A DNA stretch of 64,000 nt, taken from contig DAIPMW010000016.1 of NCBI GenBank assembly GCA_036768475.1, positions 24,749-88,748 of the forward strand. The letters run 5' to 3'. This document shows positions 42,462 through 50,860 of this stretch, piece after piece (the first letter of the stretch is position 1; every line of letters starts with the position of its first letter). The notes below the pieces were generated by a model. It had not been told where the DNA came from. It did not search any database and worked only from the letters and a program-made list of their open reading frames with translations. Origin of the DNA: JAEUMD01 sp036768475 (GTDB lineage: Bacteria > Pseudomonadota > Alphaproteobacteria > Rhizobiales > Hyphomicrobiaceae). A program made the position numbers and the translations under genes.

Positions 42462-44474
42462 ATGCCCGCAATTGCGAGTTTTGACCGTCGCTTCCCCCGC
42501 ACGATCGGGCTGGCACCGGCCGCCCTGTGTGCGCTGGCACTCGGACTGAGCGTTTCGGGGACCGGTCTGGCTCAAGAAGCCGCACAGCAGGGCAAGCAAC
42601 AGGTGCTGATGGCTCTGGTAGACGGATCCGGCTCGATGTGGGGCGGACTTGGCAGCGAGGGCAAGAGCAAGCTTGCGGCGGCGCGCGCGGCTCTAGCGGC
42701 GGTTCTGCCGCGCGTCGCCGGCTCGCACCGTCTCGGGCTCGCCACATTCGGTCCAGGCTGCCGCACCGCCGGGATTGCGGTGGCTCCGCAACAGAGCAGC
42801 ATGGAAAGCATCGTCGCGCCTTTGGTCAAATTCAATCCGCGCGGCAAGGGTCCGCTCAGCGCCGGACTGAAGGCCGCGGCGGAGACCATCGACGCGGCGA
42901 GCGACAGCGCGATCGTGGTGTTCCACGACGGACTCGACAATTGCGGTGAGGACCCGTGCGCTGTCGCCGCACAGTTGCACGCCGCGAAGCCAAATCTCAG
43001 GATCCATACAATCTCGCTTGGAATGGAGGCAGCACAGGCCGCGGCGATCGCATGCGTTGCCGAAGCGACCGGCGGGCGCGCGTATACAGCCGACGATCCC
43101 GGCGCCGTGGTGGAGGCTTTCGACGAGATCGCCAATCTGGCCGACACGACGAAGCCGGGGGGCTCGTCTACGTCCGCACAGCCTGTCGCGCCAGTACCCA
43201 AGCCGGCCGAGAAAGGTCCCTCGCGACTCGTTGCCAGCGCCCGGCTCGTCGCCGAAGGCGATGTTGTTTCCATGCCATTGTCGTGGCGTGTGACCTCTGC
43301 CGACGGGAAAAAGGTCCTCTACGAAACGGTTACACCCTCACTTGCCGTCCCCCTGCCCGACGGACCGGTACGCGTCGAGGTGACGAGCGGGCGGATCTTC
43401 GTTGTTCGCAACATCGATATCGCCAAGGAGGGCGACACCGTGGCGGACGTCGCGCTCAATGCCGGCATCGTGCGCTTCGACACCGGCGCCGAGCGACTGG
43501 CGAGCGATGCGGAGGAGCCTCTGATCTTTTTGGAGAAGCTCTCGTCCGAAACGACCGGCAGCGGGAAACAAATCAACACGCAGGCCAGTGCGCCGCTGTG
43601 GATCGCGCGCGGCAAGGCCATCGAGGCCATGCTCCCACCGGGGGACTACAGAGGCGTAGCGGAATACGGTCTGGCGCAGGCTGCGGCAAAGGTCACGGTT
43701 GCAGCCGGGGAGACGCTCAATCTGGCCCTGCCTCTCGAAGCAGGGCGACTCGAGCTTTCGGCCACACCGCAAGGGCTCGATGAAATCGTCTATCGCATCG
43801 AGGTCGACGATCTCGATCGACCCGGCGGGCGGCGCGAGTTGGCGCGAACTGCGCATGCGGCACCCTCATTCGTGCTATCAACCGGAACCTACTACGTGAA
43901 GGCCGCGACCGGGGATGAGGAGGTGCGCCGACTGCTCACCGTGCGCTCCGGCGAGGTGACACGGGAAACGTTCAGCCTTGCGCTCGTCAGCCTGGACGTC
44001 GAGGCCACGGTCAACGGTGCGGCAGCGCACCGCGAACCGCTCACGCTCGCCATCAAACCGCTGGAGAATTGGACCGGTGGAGCGCCTCCCAGGGAACGAC
44101 TCGTTTCGCTCGGCCGCCCGATCCGACTGGTGCCGGGTAGTTATCGCATCACGGTCCGCCACGGGCTCAACGATGCTGTGGCAACACGCGACGTCAATCT
44201 CGAAGCCGGTGAGGCGCAACGGCTGCACATCGACCTCAAGATGGCCGAAGTCAGCCTCGACATGAGCGGAGCGGATGGCACGACACTCGGCGCAGTTTGC
44301 GAGATGAAGAGTGAGCGGGGGGACGTGATCTGGCGAACCGTTGAAATCCGCCCCAGCCGCGTCGTCACGCCCGGTCAGTATGCGCTGCGCTGCCGGGCCG
44401 GCGCGGCTGTTCGCGACGTCGCGGTCACGGCGGCCGCAGGACAGGTGACGCGCGTGGCGCCGTTTGCACAGTAG
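42462..44474 (+). CDS. secreted von Willebrand factor type A domain protein
   Basis: A 670-residue exported protein. A Sec signal occupies residues 1-38 (LAPAALCALALGLSVSGTGL, then AQE). The VWA domain (about 45-225) has an intact MIDAS start DGSGSMWG and the downstream FHDGLDNCGEDPC and IHTISLGM. A Pro-rich linker leads to three or four beta-sandwich-like repeats (about 250-665) with recurrent LPDGPVRVEV, LPPGDYRGVAEY, LSTGTYYVKA and VPGSYRITVRH, as in PEGA or carboxypeptidase-regulatory modules. GAGGA precedes the ATG. A second protein made of the same beta modules follows, so both probably act together in the periplasm or on the surface. Confidence 0.82.
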   Translation: MPAIASFDRRFPRTIGLAPAALCALALGLSVSGTGLAQEAAQQGKQQVLMALVDGSGSMWGGLGSEGKSKLAAARAALAAVLPRVAGSHRLGLATFGPGCRTAGIAVAPQQSSMESIVAPLVKFNPRGKGPLSAGLKAAAETIDAASDSAIVVFHDGLDNCGEDPCAVAAQLHAAKPNLRIHTISLGMEAAQAAAIACVAEATGGRAYTADDPGAVVEAFDEIANLADTTKPGGSSTSAQPVAPVPKPAEKGPSRLVASARLVAEGDVVSMPLSWRVTSADGKKVLYETVTPSLAVPLPDGPVRVEVTSGRIFVVRNIDIAKEGDTVADVALNAGIVRFDTGAERLASDAEEPLIFLEKLSSETTGSGKQINTQASAPLWIARGKAIEAMLPPGDYRGVAEYGLAQAAAKVTVAAGETLNLALPLEAGRLELSATPQGLDEIVYRIEVDDLDRPGGRRELARTAHAAPSFVLSTGTYYVKAATGDEEVRRLLTVRSGEVTRETFSLALVSLDVEATVNGAAAHREPLTLAIKPLENWTGGAPPRERLVSLGRPIRLVPGSYRITVRHGLNDAVATRDVNLEAGEAQRLHIDLKMAEVSLDMSGADGTTLGAVCEMKSERGDVIWRTVEIRPSRVVTPGQYALRCRAGAAVRDVAVTAAAGQVTRVAPFAQ

Positions 44475-44665
44475 AACCAAGCAGATGCGCGAATCACGGT
44501 CGCCAACATCATGTTGTCACAGTTAGCCGTTTGCTGTCTGGTATCGGGTCGCAGAGGACAAATGCGATTTTTTCTTCGTAGCGGTATTCAGAGCGATTTT
44601 CCGAATGGGGAAAATCCTCGCATCCGCTGGCGGTCGAACTGCGGAACGGGGGCATTGAGCGGGCA

Positions 44666-45697
44666 ATGGCGGCCGGTACGAGAAGGCTTCATGCAAGCGC
44701 ATCTCACGCGGCATGTGGTGCGGCGGCATCAATTGTTCTGCTGCTCGCCCCCCTGCCCGGAATTGGATCTTTGCACCTCCACGCACAGCAGGCCGGCGGT
44801 TGGTCGACTGATCTGGACGTGAAGACGGCACCACCTGGACCGGGAGGGGCAGGTCAGCCGGCACATCGCCAGCCGGGCAGCGCCACCGGCACGACGGTCC
44901 TCAGGAAGAAGTCTGCGGAGCCGGCTATGCCGGCCGACATGTCAAGAGTCCGGTTGATCGCGCTGCTCACCGCCGACGGCCAGCGTATCGAGCAGGACCT
45001 CGTATGGCGTATATTCGAGGAAAACAGCGATACACAGACCGCAGGAAAGCTTCTCTCCACGCATAGCACGGCCTCCCCCATGCTGACGCTGAAGCCCGGC
45101 AGCTACTTTGTGAACGTCGCGTTCGGGCGGGCAAACCTGACGCGAAAGATCACCGTCGCAGAGGGTGTCGAGGCAACCGAGCCGTTCGTTCTCGACGCCG
45201 GCGGCCTGCGCGTCCGGCTCGACCCGGTTGCCGGCGGCATGGAGAGCATGAAGGCTTCTTACAATATTCTCACCGACGAACGGGACCAGAGCGGCAATCG
45301 TCACGTCGTATTCACTCACGCACGGCCAGGTATCGTGATACGCCTCAACTCGGGCATCTATCACATCGTCTCGACGCTGGGTGACGCCAATGCCACCGTT
45401 GCCTCCGACGTGACGGTCGAAGCTGGCAAGCTCACCGAAGCCTCCATTTCACACAAAGCCGGACGCGTGACGCTCAAACTCGTCACACGACAGGGCGGCG
45501 AGGCTCTTCCCGATACGGAGTGGACGGTGCTGACGGGCGACGGACAGATCGTCAAGTCGAGCGTCGGCGCGTTGCCGACACACATCCTGGCACCAGGCCG
45601 GTATCTCGCCGTTGCCAAGTCGCAAAGCCGCGTCTTCCGGCAATCGTTCGAAGTTGGCGACGGGCAATCGATCCAGGTCGAGGTTATGCGCAAGTAA
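44666..45697 (+). CDS. exported beta-sandwich repeat protein, companion of the VWA protein
   Basis: A 343-residue protein with a signal peptide (AASIVLLLAPLPGIGSLHLH, then AQQ). At least three modules of the type seen in the upstream VWA protein are present: MLTLKPGSYFVNVAFGRANL, VIRLNSGIYHIVSTLGDANA and HILAPGRYLAVAKSQSRVFR, each followed by a strand and VEAG/VEVM-type endings. It lacks a VWA domain. The separation from the VWA gene is 191 bases. Function unknown; binding or scaffold role in the envelope is inferred from the modules. Confidence 0.7.
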   Translation: MAAGTRRLHASASHAACGAAASIVLLLAPLPGIGSLHLHAQQAGGWSTDLDVKTAPPGPGGAGQPAHRQPGSATGTTVLRKKSAEPAMPADMSRVRLIALLTADGQRIEQDLVWRIFEENSDTQTAGKLLSTHSTASPMLTLKPGSYFVNVAFGRANLTRKITVAEGVEATEPFVLDAGGLRVRLDPVAGGMESMKASYNILTDERDQSGNRHVVFTHARPGIVIRLNSGIYHIVSTLGDANATVASDVTVEAGKLTEASISHKAGRVTLKLVTRQGGEALPDTEWTVLTGDGQIVKSSVGALPTHILAPGRYLAVAKSQSRVFRQSFEVGDGQSIQVEVMRK

Positions 45698-45746
45698 CCC
45701 GGGATTACGCCCCCGAGGTGCACACGTAGCTGCAGACACTGCTGGA

Positions 45747-46505
45747 TCAGAAATCGTTCAATACCCAATCGGTCGGGCAATGGTTCGCCATCATGCGCTG
45801 ATCGACCTCGGCCTGCTGCTCTTTTGCGCCGTGATCCCAAAAGATCTGGCGAGCAATCTGCCAGTGCTCACACGCCGAGGTGAGGTCCGATTCCCTGGCC
45901 ATGAGATCACCGAGCTCGAGGCGTGCGGCAGCATGTGTGTCATTGTCCTTCAGGCGCGAAGCAAGGATTATCGCGCGACGCAGGTGTGACTTCACCACCT
46001 CGTCGGGCCTGCTGCTCGACATCAAATCGCGCGCCAACTGAAGGGAGAGGCGCGCGACTGCCGCATCGTCGAAGCGACGCTCGGCTTCGAGCAGTTGGAT
46101 CTCGCTGGCTGTAATCCCGGCAGACGCACCTGCCTTCGACGTGACAGGACTTGCGGTAAGTTCTGCCTTAGTCTGGGGCGTATCCAACGGGGCGGGCGAT
46201 TCGACGGCACCTCCGGTCACGGTCACGGGCGGCCCACTTTCCCGCGCAGATGCGCAGACGTCCGACGCCGATGGTTGCAACTGATCGTTCGCCCGTGGCG
46301 TCAGTGGCGTGGGCGATGCTGTGGTCTTGTCGCGCATCGCAGCGGAAGGCGACGGCACCAGTTTCGATTCCGGCCCGAAATCGGGCGTCCTGCGATCACG
46401 TCCCGCAATGACTCCGATGACGATGACGGCCAGAACCACAATCGGCGTCAGTAGCAGCACCCAACCCATCTGGCCGTCGATATCGATCAACGTCGTCAGG
46501 ACCAT
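45747..46505 (-). CDS. membrane-anchored protein with TPR-like helical domain
   Basis: A 252-residue protein: one N-terminal membrane helix (LLLTPIVVLAVIVIGVIAG, about 17-35), a disordered Pro/Thr/Ser-rich linker (about 45-140) and a helical C-terminal part (about 145-240). That part contains RLSLQLARDLMSSSRPDEVV, AAARLELGDLMARESDLTSA and CEHWQIARQIFWDHG, resembling tetratricopeptide repeats. Convergent with the beta-repeat gene (49-base gap). Likely an envelope-facing scaffold of unknown partner. Confidence 0.65.
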   Translation of the reverse strand: MVLTTLIDIDGQMGWVLLLTPIVVLAVIVIGVIAGRDRRTPDFGPESKLVPSPSAAMRDKTTASPTPLTPRANDQLQPSASDVCASARESGPPVTVTGGAVESPAPLDTPQTKAELTASPVTSKAGASAGITASEIQLLEAERRFDDAAVARLSLQLARDLMSSSRPDEVVKSHLRRAIILASRLKDNDTHAAARLELGDLMARESDLTSACEHWQIARQIFWDHGAKEQQAEVDQRMMANHCPTDWVLNDF

Positions 46506-46572
46506 ACGCGCCCCCCGGCAACGTTACAGCAATTACAAAGCAACGTGCAGCCGCCGGTGTGTCCGCGACCAC

Positions 46573-46614
46573 TTCGGCTTCCAGGCAGTTCGGCTTCCAG
46601 GCAGTTCGGCTTCC
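46573..46614. repeat. 16-bp tandem repeat, about 2.6 copies
   Basis: Unit TTCGGCTTCCAGGCAG repeated at 46573-46588 and 46589-46604, with a partial third (TTCGGCTTCC) to 46614. It lies between the TPR-like gene start and the end of the ABC binding-protein gene. Probably a slippage-prone microsatellite with no coding role. Confidence 0.8.
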
Positions 46615-46629
46615 GTACGCGCCACCGGC

Positions 46630-47667
46630 TCAGCGCACGGGGACACCATACATCAGCCCGCCTTGCGTCCACAGCTTGTTGTAGCTGCGCGCCAACTGAA
46701 GATCCGATCCGCTGCCGAGGTTTCTCTCATAGATCTCGCCGTAGTTGCCGACCGCGGCAATCATGCGTCGTGCCCACTCAGTATCGAGCCCCAAAGATTG
46801 GCCTAGCGTGCTGCCAGTGCCGAGGAGACGGCGCACATCCTCGATCGCGGAATTCGCCATCGCCGAAACGTTGGTGCTGTTGACACCGAGTTCCTCGGCC
46901 ACGACGAGCGCCATGCGTACCCAACGAAGGATGGCAAACCAATTCGGGTCCTGCATGCGTACGGCCGGACCAAGAGGCTCCTTGGAGACGATTTCCGGCA
47001 GAATTGCGTGTTGCGATGGCGCGACGAGCTTGCGCCGGGCGGCGGCGAGCTGCGTGACGTCTCCCGTCAGCGCGGTGCAGGCTCCTGCTCCGTATGCGGC
47101 GAGCAGTTCGTTCCAACTGGCCCTCTTGACCAACTGGTAGTTCATGCGGTGACGCCCGAAATAAGCTGCCAATGCATCTTGTGCACGCGTGTCGGAGACC
47201 ACGCAGATCGATGCGCTCGAAAGCTCGAGAGCGCTGGAAAGGCCGTGGCTCTTCGGCACGAGAAATCCCTGGCCGTCGTAAACGAGAATGTCGACAAAGC
47301 GGATCTTGAACTCGGTATCTTGGCTCAATGTCCATGCCGACGTCTGGGAAAGCAGATCGATCTCGCCTGCAGCAAGCGAGCGGATGCCCTCTGCGCGCGA
47401 CATCGGCTTCAAAACAATCTTGGTTTTGTCGCCGAGCACCGCTGCGGCCACTGCTCGGCAAAAATCAACATCGATGCCCTGCCATCGTCCATAGCGGTCG
47501 GCAACGGCGAACCCGGGAACCTGGTCGCTAACGCCGCAGACCAACTCGCCTCGGGATTTGACGCTTTCGAGCGTACCGGCATCAGCGCAGTTCGGCGCCA
47601 GAGACAATCCCAGCAGGATCATCACCCCAACCACGCCTCTAAAAGCGCTTAGCCGGGCGGCGGTCAT
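46630..47667 (-). CDS. amino-acid ABC transporter substrate-binding protein (AapJ/BztA-like), orphan
   Basis: A 345-residue periplasmic binding protein. Signal peptide at residues 1-29 (VGVMILLGLSLAPNCADA). The family-3 binding fold shows LESVKSRGELVCGVSDQVPG, RWQGIDVDFCRAVAAAVLGD, GEIDLLSQTSAWTLSQDTEF and NYGEIYERNLG, typical of general L-amino-acid receptors. No permease or ATPase genes are adjacent, so it either works with a distant transporter or has a sensing role. ATG 47667 gives the cleanest signal peptide; a TTG at 47697 would add ten residues. Confidence 0.85.
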   Translation of the reverse strand: MTAARLSAFRGVVGVMILLGLSLAPNCADAGTLESVKSRGELVCGVSDQVPGFAVADRYGRWQGIDVDFCRAVAAAVLGDKTKIVLKPMSRAEGIRSLAAGEIDLLSQTSAWTLSQDTEFKIRFVDILVYDGQGFLVPKSHGLSSALELSSASICVVSDTRAQDALAAYFGRHRMNYQLVKRASWNELLAAYGAGACTALTGDVTQLAAARRKLVAPSQHAILPEIVSKEPLGPAVRMQDPNWFAILRWVRMALVVAEELGVNSTNVSAMANSAIEDVRRLLGTGSTLGQSLGLDTEWARRMIAAVGNYGEIYERNLGSGSDLQLARSYNKLWTQGGLMYGVPVR

Positions 47668-48105
47668 CTGAAATAGCGGTCGTGTTTGAAATCGCAAGGT
47701 AGAGTGTATCCAGATCGTACAGGCCAGATGATGATCACAACGGCGGCGGATGCACGCTCACCACCGTATCGTGAACACAGCCCCGCACCCTTGGCCCGAC
47801 CGGCTGCAATGGTCAAGGACTTGACCTCATGACGAACTTGCGTCTCAGACGGGGCCGGGCAATATGCGTCGCCGCGGCATAACAGGAACTGCCCCACTTC
47901 ATTCACGGAATTTCGGTCTGGCCGGCGGCTGGAATGACCAAATGCCAGGGCGAGGCGCAGCGCAAAGCGGTCACATCGGGCAAGCGGCCCAATGCCGCGG
48001 CTCGCCATTCTCGCCCCGCCCTGCCGGCACATGTGCGGTGCGATGCCGGGTCGCGAGGCCGCGAAGAGATCAGACCAACGCGGGAACAGAAGGATGGCCC
48101 ATCTC
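47668..48105. other. intergenic region between divergent binding-protein and metC genes
   Basis: About 440 bases. It must contain promoters in both directions. No operator, hairpin, repeat copy or short coding frame with convincing signals was identified. Confidence 0.45.
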
Positions 48106-49308
48106 ATGAGCGAGGACAACGCCGACAAGCCTCACAGCCGACACCTCAGGCACACGGATGCAACTGATACAGTGCATGTCGGACGCAGGCCTTTCGACAA
48201 TAACGGCTTCGTCAACACGCCGGTATATCGCGGCTCGACCGTGCTTTTCCCGACGCTGCAGGCTCTGATCTCGCGCGAACAGCCCTACACCTATGGCCGG
48301 CGCGCGACCCCTACAACAACGGCGCTGACAGACGCAATCGCTACGCTCGAGGGTGGGCGTGCGACGATCCTGACGAGCTCTGGCCTGCAAGCGGTCGCGA
48401 CGGCCCTCCTGGCCTTCGTGGAAGCCGGCGACACAATCCTCATGGTCGATAGTGTCTATCAGCCGACGCGCAAGTTCTGCGACACGACTTTGAAGCGGCT
48501 CGGTGTAACGACGGTCTATTATGATCCTCTTATCGGTGCCGGCATCAGAGATCTCGTCACGCCGACAACGCGATTAATTTTCACAGAGAGCCCCGGATCC
48601 CAGACCTTCGAGGTGCAGGATATCCCCGCGATAGCGCGCGTCACGCGAGAGGCCGGCATATGGCTGCTGATGGACAACACCTGGGCTAGCCCGCTTTATT
48701 TCAAGCCGTTCCAGCACGGCGTGGACGTATCGATCCAGGCCGCGACCAAATATATCGTGGGCCACGCCGATGCGATGCTTGGCGCGGTAACGGGCAATGA
48801 ACGCGCAGCGCCCTACCTCGACCGGATCAAGGAGGCGATCGGCACGTCGCCCGGCTCGGAGGAGACATACCTCGCGCTGCGTGGCCTTCGTACGCTCGAC
48901 GTACGGCTCGCGCGCCATCATGCGCACGGTCTCGAAATGGCCCGGTGGCTCGCCGCACGACCGGAAGTTCGCCGTGTCATACATCCCGCGCTCGAAAGCG
49001 ATGCCGGACATGCGCTGTGGAAACGCGACTTTCTCGGCGCCTCGGGTCTGTTTGCCTTCGTGCTGGAGCCGCCCGTTTCACAGCAGGCGCTGGCCGCCTT
49101 CGTCGATCATCTGGAACTGTTCGGTATGGGCTATTCATGGGGCGGGTACGAAAGCCTGATTCTTCCCTTCGATCCACGCCCCTATCGAACCGCCACGCAG
49201 TGGACGGAGAGTGGCGCAGCGCTGCGGATCCATATCGGTCTGGAGGATCCCGCAGACCTGAAGCGCGATCTCGAAGCGGGATTTGAGCGGCTCAAGGCGG
49301 CGATCTAG
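48106..49308 (+). CDS. metC: cystathionine beta-lyase
   Basis: A 400-residue PLP enzyme of the Cys/Met metabolism family. Features: TPVYRGSTVLFPTLQALISR, PYTYGRRATPTTTALTDAIA, SSGLQAVATALLAFVEAGD, LLMDNTWASPLYFKPFQHG, and the PLP lysine in SIQAATKYIVGHADAMLG. The YGR substitution for the usual YSR is seen in proteobacterial MetC and favours beta-lyase over gamma-synthase. ATG 48106 (MSEDNADK) has AGAAGG at fair spacing; ATG 48094 is the alternative. It acts in the methionine pathway, cleaving cystathionine to homocysteine. Its stop codon is immediately followed by a family A repeat. Confidence 0.88.
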   Translation: MSEDNADKPHSRHLRHTDATDTVHVGRRPFDNNGFVNTPVYRGSTVLFPTLQALISREQPYTYGRRATPTTTALTDAIATLEGGRATILTSSGLQAVATALLAFVEAGDTILMVDSVYQPTRKFCDTTLKRLGVTTVYYDPLIGAGIRDLVTPTTRLIFTESPGSQTFEVQDIPAIARVTREAGIWLLMDNTWASPLYFKPFQHGVDVSIQAATKYIVGHADAMLGAVTGNERAAPYLDRIKEAIGTSPGSEETYLALRGLRTLDVRLARHHAHGLEMARWLAARPEVRRVIHPALESDAGHALWKRDFLGASGLFAFVLEPPVSQQALAAFVDHLELFGMGYSWGGYESLILPFDPRPYRTATQWTESGAALRIHIGLEDPADLKRDLEAGFERLKAAI

Positions 49309-49399
49309 AGCCTGATCGGCTGAGATGGAAGCACGACTGCTTCCATCGAGGTCGTGATTGAGGCTCTCAAACAAAGAGATAAAGAGATAGAGCAGGCCT
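49307..49399 (-). repeat. dispersed palindromic repeat, family A, copy 6 (half)
   Basis: Begins within the metC stop: AGAGCCTGATCGGCTGAGAT, a perfect stem GATGGAAGCA / TGCTTCCATC around CGAC, then GATTGAGGCTCTCAAACAAA and ATAGAGCAGGCC. The GGCCAGACGTGAT half is missing. It could serve as transcript end for metC and the convergent CbiX gene. Confidence 0.7.
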
Positions 49400-49418
49400 T
49401 CGCACGTCGTGGGCGTCT

Positions 49419-50189
49419 TCACATCCTGTTGGTCGCAACCGCTGGGCGTTCTACAGCCTCGGCAATCGAGCGGACGATCAACCGGGAAACCTCGGAGAAG
49501 GCGCCGACGGGTCCTGTATAGGCGATCGCACCATCGAACTTGCCGATGGCCTCGGGCACGTCTTCGGCCGCATGCAGGCCGTCACCATTGAAAAAGCCCA
49601 CAACAACGGTCGGACGCACGTCGGCCGGCACAACGTCGTCCAGGAACGGCGCTTCCTCCAGGAAAGCGGTTTCAACCCGGGCGAAACCGCCAAGCTCTCT
49701 CAGGCATGCAGCAACCGCCTCGGTCGTCGCGGCAGACGCGCGCGCCACCTTCGAGCCATGGCCGACCAACAGCAGCCTCGCCTGTGCTGCGGCGATGCCG
49801 ATATCGTCAGCGGCGGCCTTTGCTCTGTCGCGTATGATGGCCGGGAGCGGCCCCTCGAGCCCCAGGGGCGTAAGCATGCGACAACGCTCGGCGAGTCCGG
49901 CGTCAGCCAGGCGCTTTGGAATCTTGACGTTCACGAAATAGCCAGGCGCCATGAAAAATGGATATAGCAGGATCGGACCGGCGGTGCGTCGCGCTACATC
50001 CCAGAGCGCTGCCTCCAGTGCCGGCTCACCACTCAGAACACCAGCGGCCACGGCGACATGGGGCAACTCTGCCGCGGTGTTCTCCGCGTGCCCTTTAAGG
50101 ACGGCATTGGAAAAGGCACCGCCACGCTCGCCGTGAGCGACGATGATCGCGGCTGCTGCAGCAACTGCCGTTTCCGGCTTCTCGCTCAT
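49419..50189 (-). CDS. CbiX/SirB-type sirohydrochlorin chelatase family protein
   Basis: A 256-residue protein built from two chelatase-like halves. The N-terminal half has AIIVAHGERGGAFSNAVL; the C-terminal half has LLLVGHGSKVARASAATTEA, with the metal-site His and the FLEEAPFL segment characteristic of CbiX. The family inserts Co2+ or Fe2+ into sirohydrochlorin on the way to cobalamin or siroheme. No other tetrapyrrole gene is adjacent, so the metal and pathway are open. The ATG follows a weak GGAA site. Convergent with metC across a family A repeat. Confidence 0.82.
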   Translation of the reverse strand: MSEKPETAVAAAAAIIVAHGERGGAFSNAVLKGHAENTAAELPHVAVAAGVLSGEPALEAALWDVARRTAGPILLYPFFMAPGYFVNVKIPKRLADAGLAERCRMLTPLGLEGPLPAIIRDRAKAAADDIGIAAAQARLLLVGHGSKVARASAATTEAVAACLRELGGFARVETAFLEEAPFLDDVVPADVRPTVVVGFFNGDGLHAAEDVPEAIGKFDGAIAYTGPVGAFSEVSRLIVRSIAEAVERPAVATNRM

Positions 50190-50420
50190 GTTCCGTTCCG
50201 ATGACGCGTTCGCGAATTCAACGGTCTGGCTCGAAGGAGCCAGCTAACCGAGCGAAGATGGGGGGGCGTGCCGCCGCGTACAAGCGGTCATTTGCGCCTG
50301 CGCGCGACGGATTGCCGCTCAATCCCACATCACGGCGTAACCTCGCGGAGCGCCAGCTCACGGCCGGCAAAATTCGCGCAGCCGGTCCTGTCAGCTACGA
50401 TCGCAGCCCCAGCCAACAGG

Positions 50421-50648
50421 CTATCTGATGCATTCCCAGAGGTGTTCATCCTCTTCAAGACGATCAAGTTCCATACCCTTGAAATCGCCACGGGACATAA
50501 CGCCCCAGATCCTGCCGTTATCGACGACCAGCACAGAGCCGACACGACGGCGCCACATTTCACCACACGCTTTCTGGATGGTTTCGCTCCGTGCCAGGAC
50601 GAGCGGATCCTAGTCTTTGACGATCGTCGCAAGAACGCGATTTGACAT
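50421..50648 (-). pseudogene. degraded single-CBS-domain gene with in-frame TAG
   Basis: Minus-strand codons from ATG 50648 to TAG 50421 read MSNRVLATIVKD, stop (TAG 50612-50610), DPLVLARSETIQKACGEMWR, RRVGSVLVVDNGRIWGVMSR and GDFKGMELDRLEEDEHLWEC. This is a CBS domain: the start matches the first CBS of a two-CBS protein and the MSRGDFKGMELDRL tail matches the usual C terminus, so a central part equal to about one CBS repeat is missing. The TAG is one change from CAG (KDQDP). Both the stop and the deletion indicate a broken gene. Confidence 0.75.
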
Positions 50649-50860
50649 GCGAACTTCCGTCTTGTTGTGTTGAGCCGACCAGCAACGAGGGTACTGCAAA
50701 ACAACAGTTAATTGGCAGTATCGCCAGGACGCCATGCGCTTCGTCAAGCAGCCTTGGGCAGCTCGTGACATACATTGCCGGACCAAGATGAAATTGATCA
50801 CTGGCAATCGTTGGCGCTGCAGGTTGCGTTATTTTGCTTCTCCATGACTGGGAGAATTCG

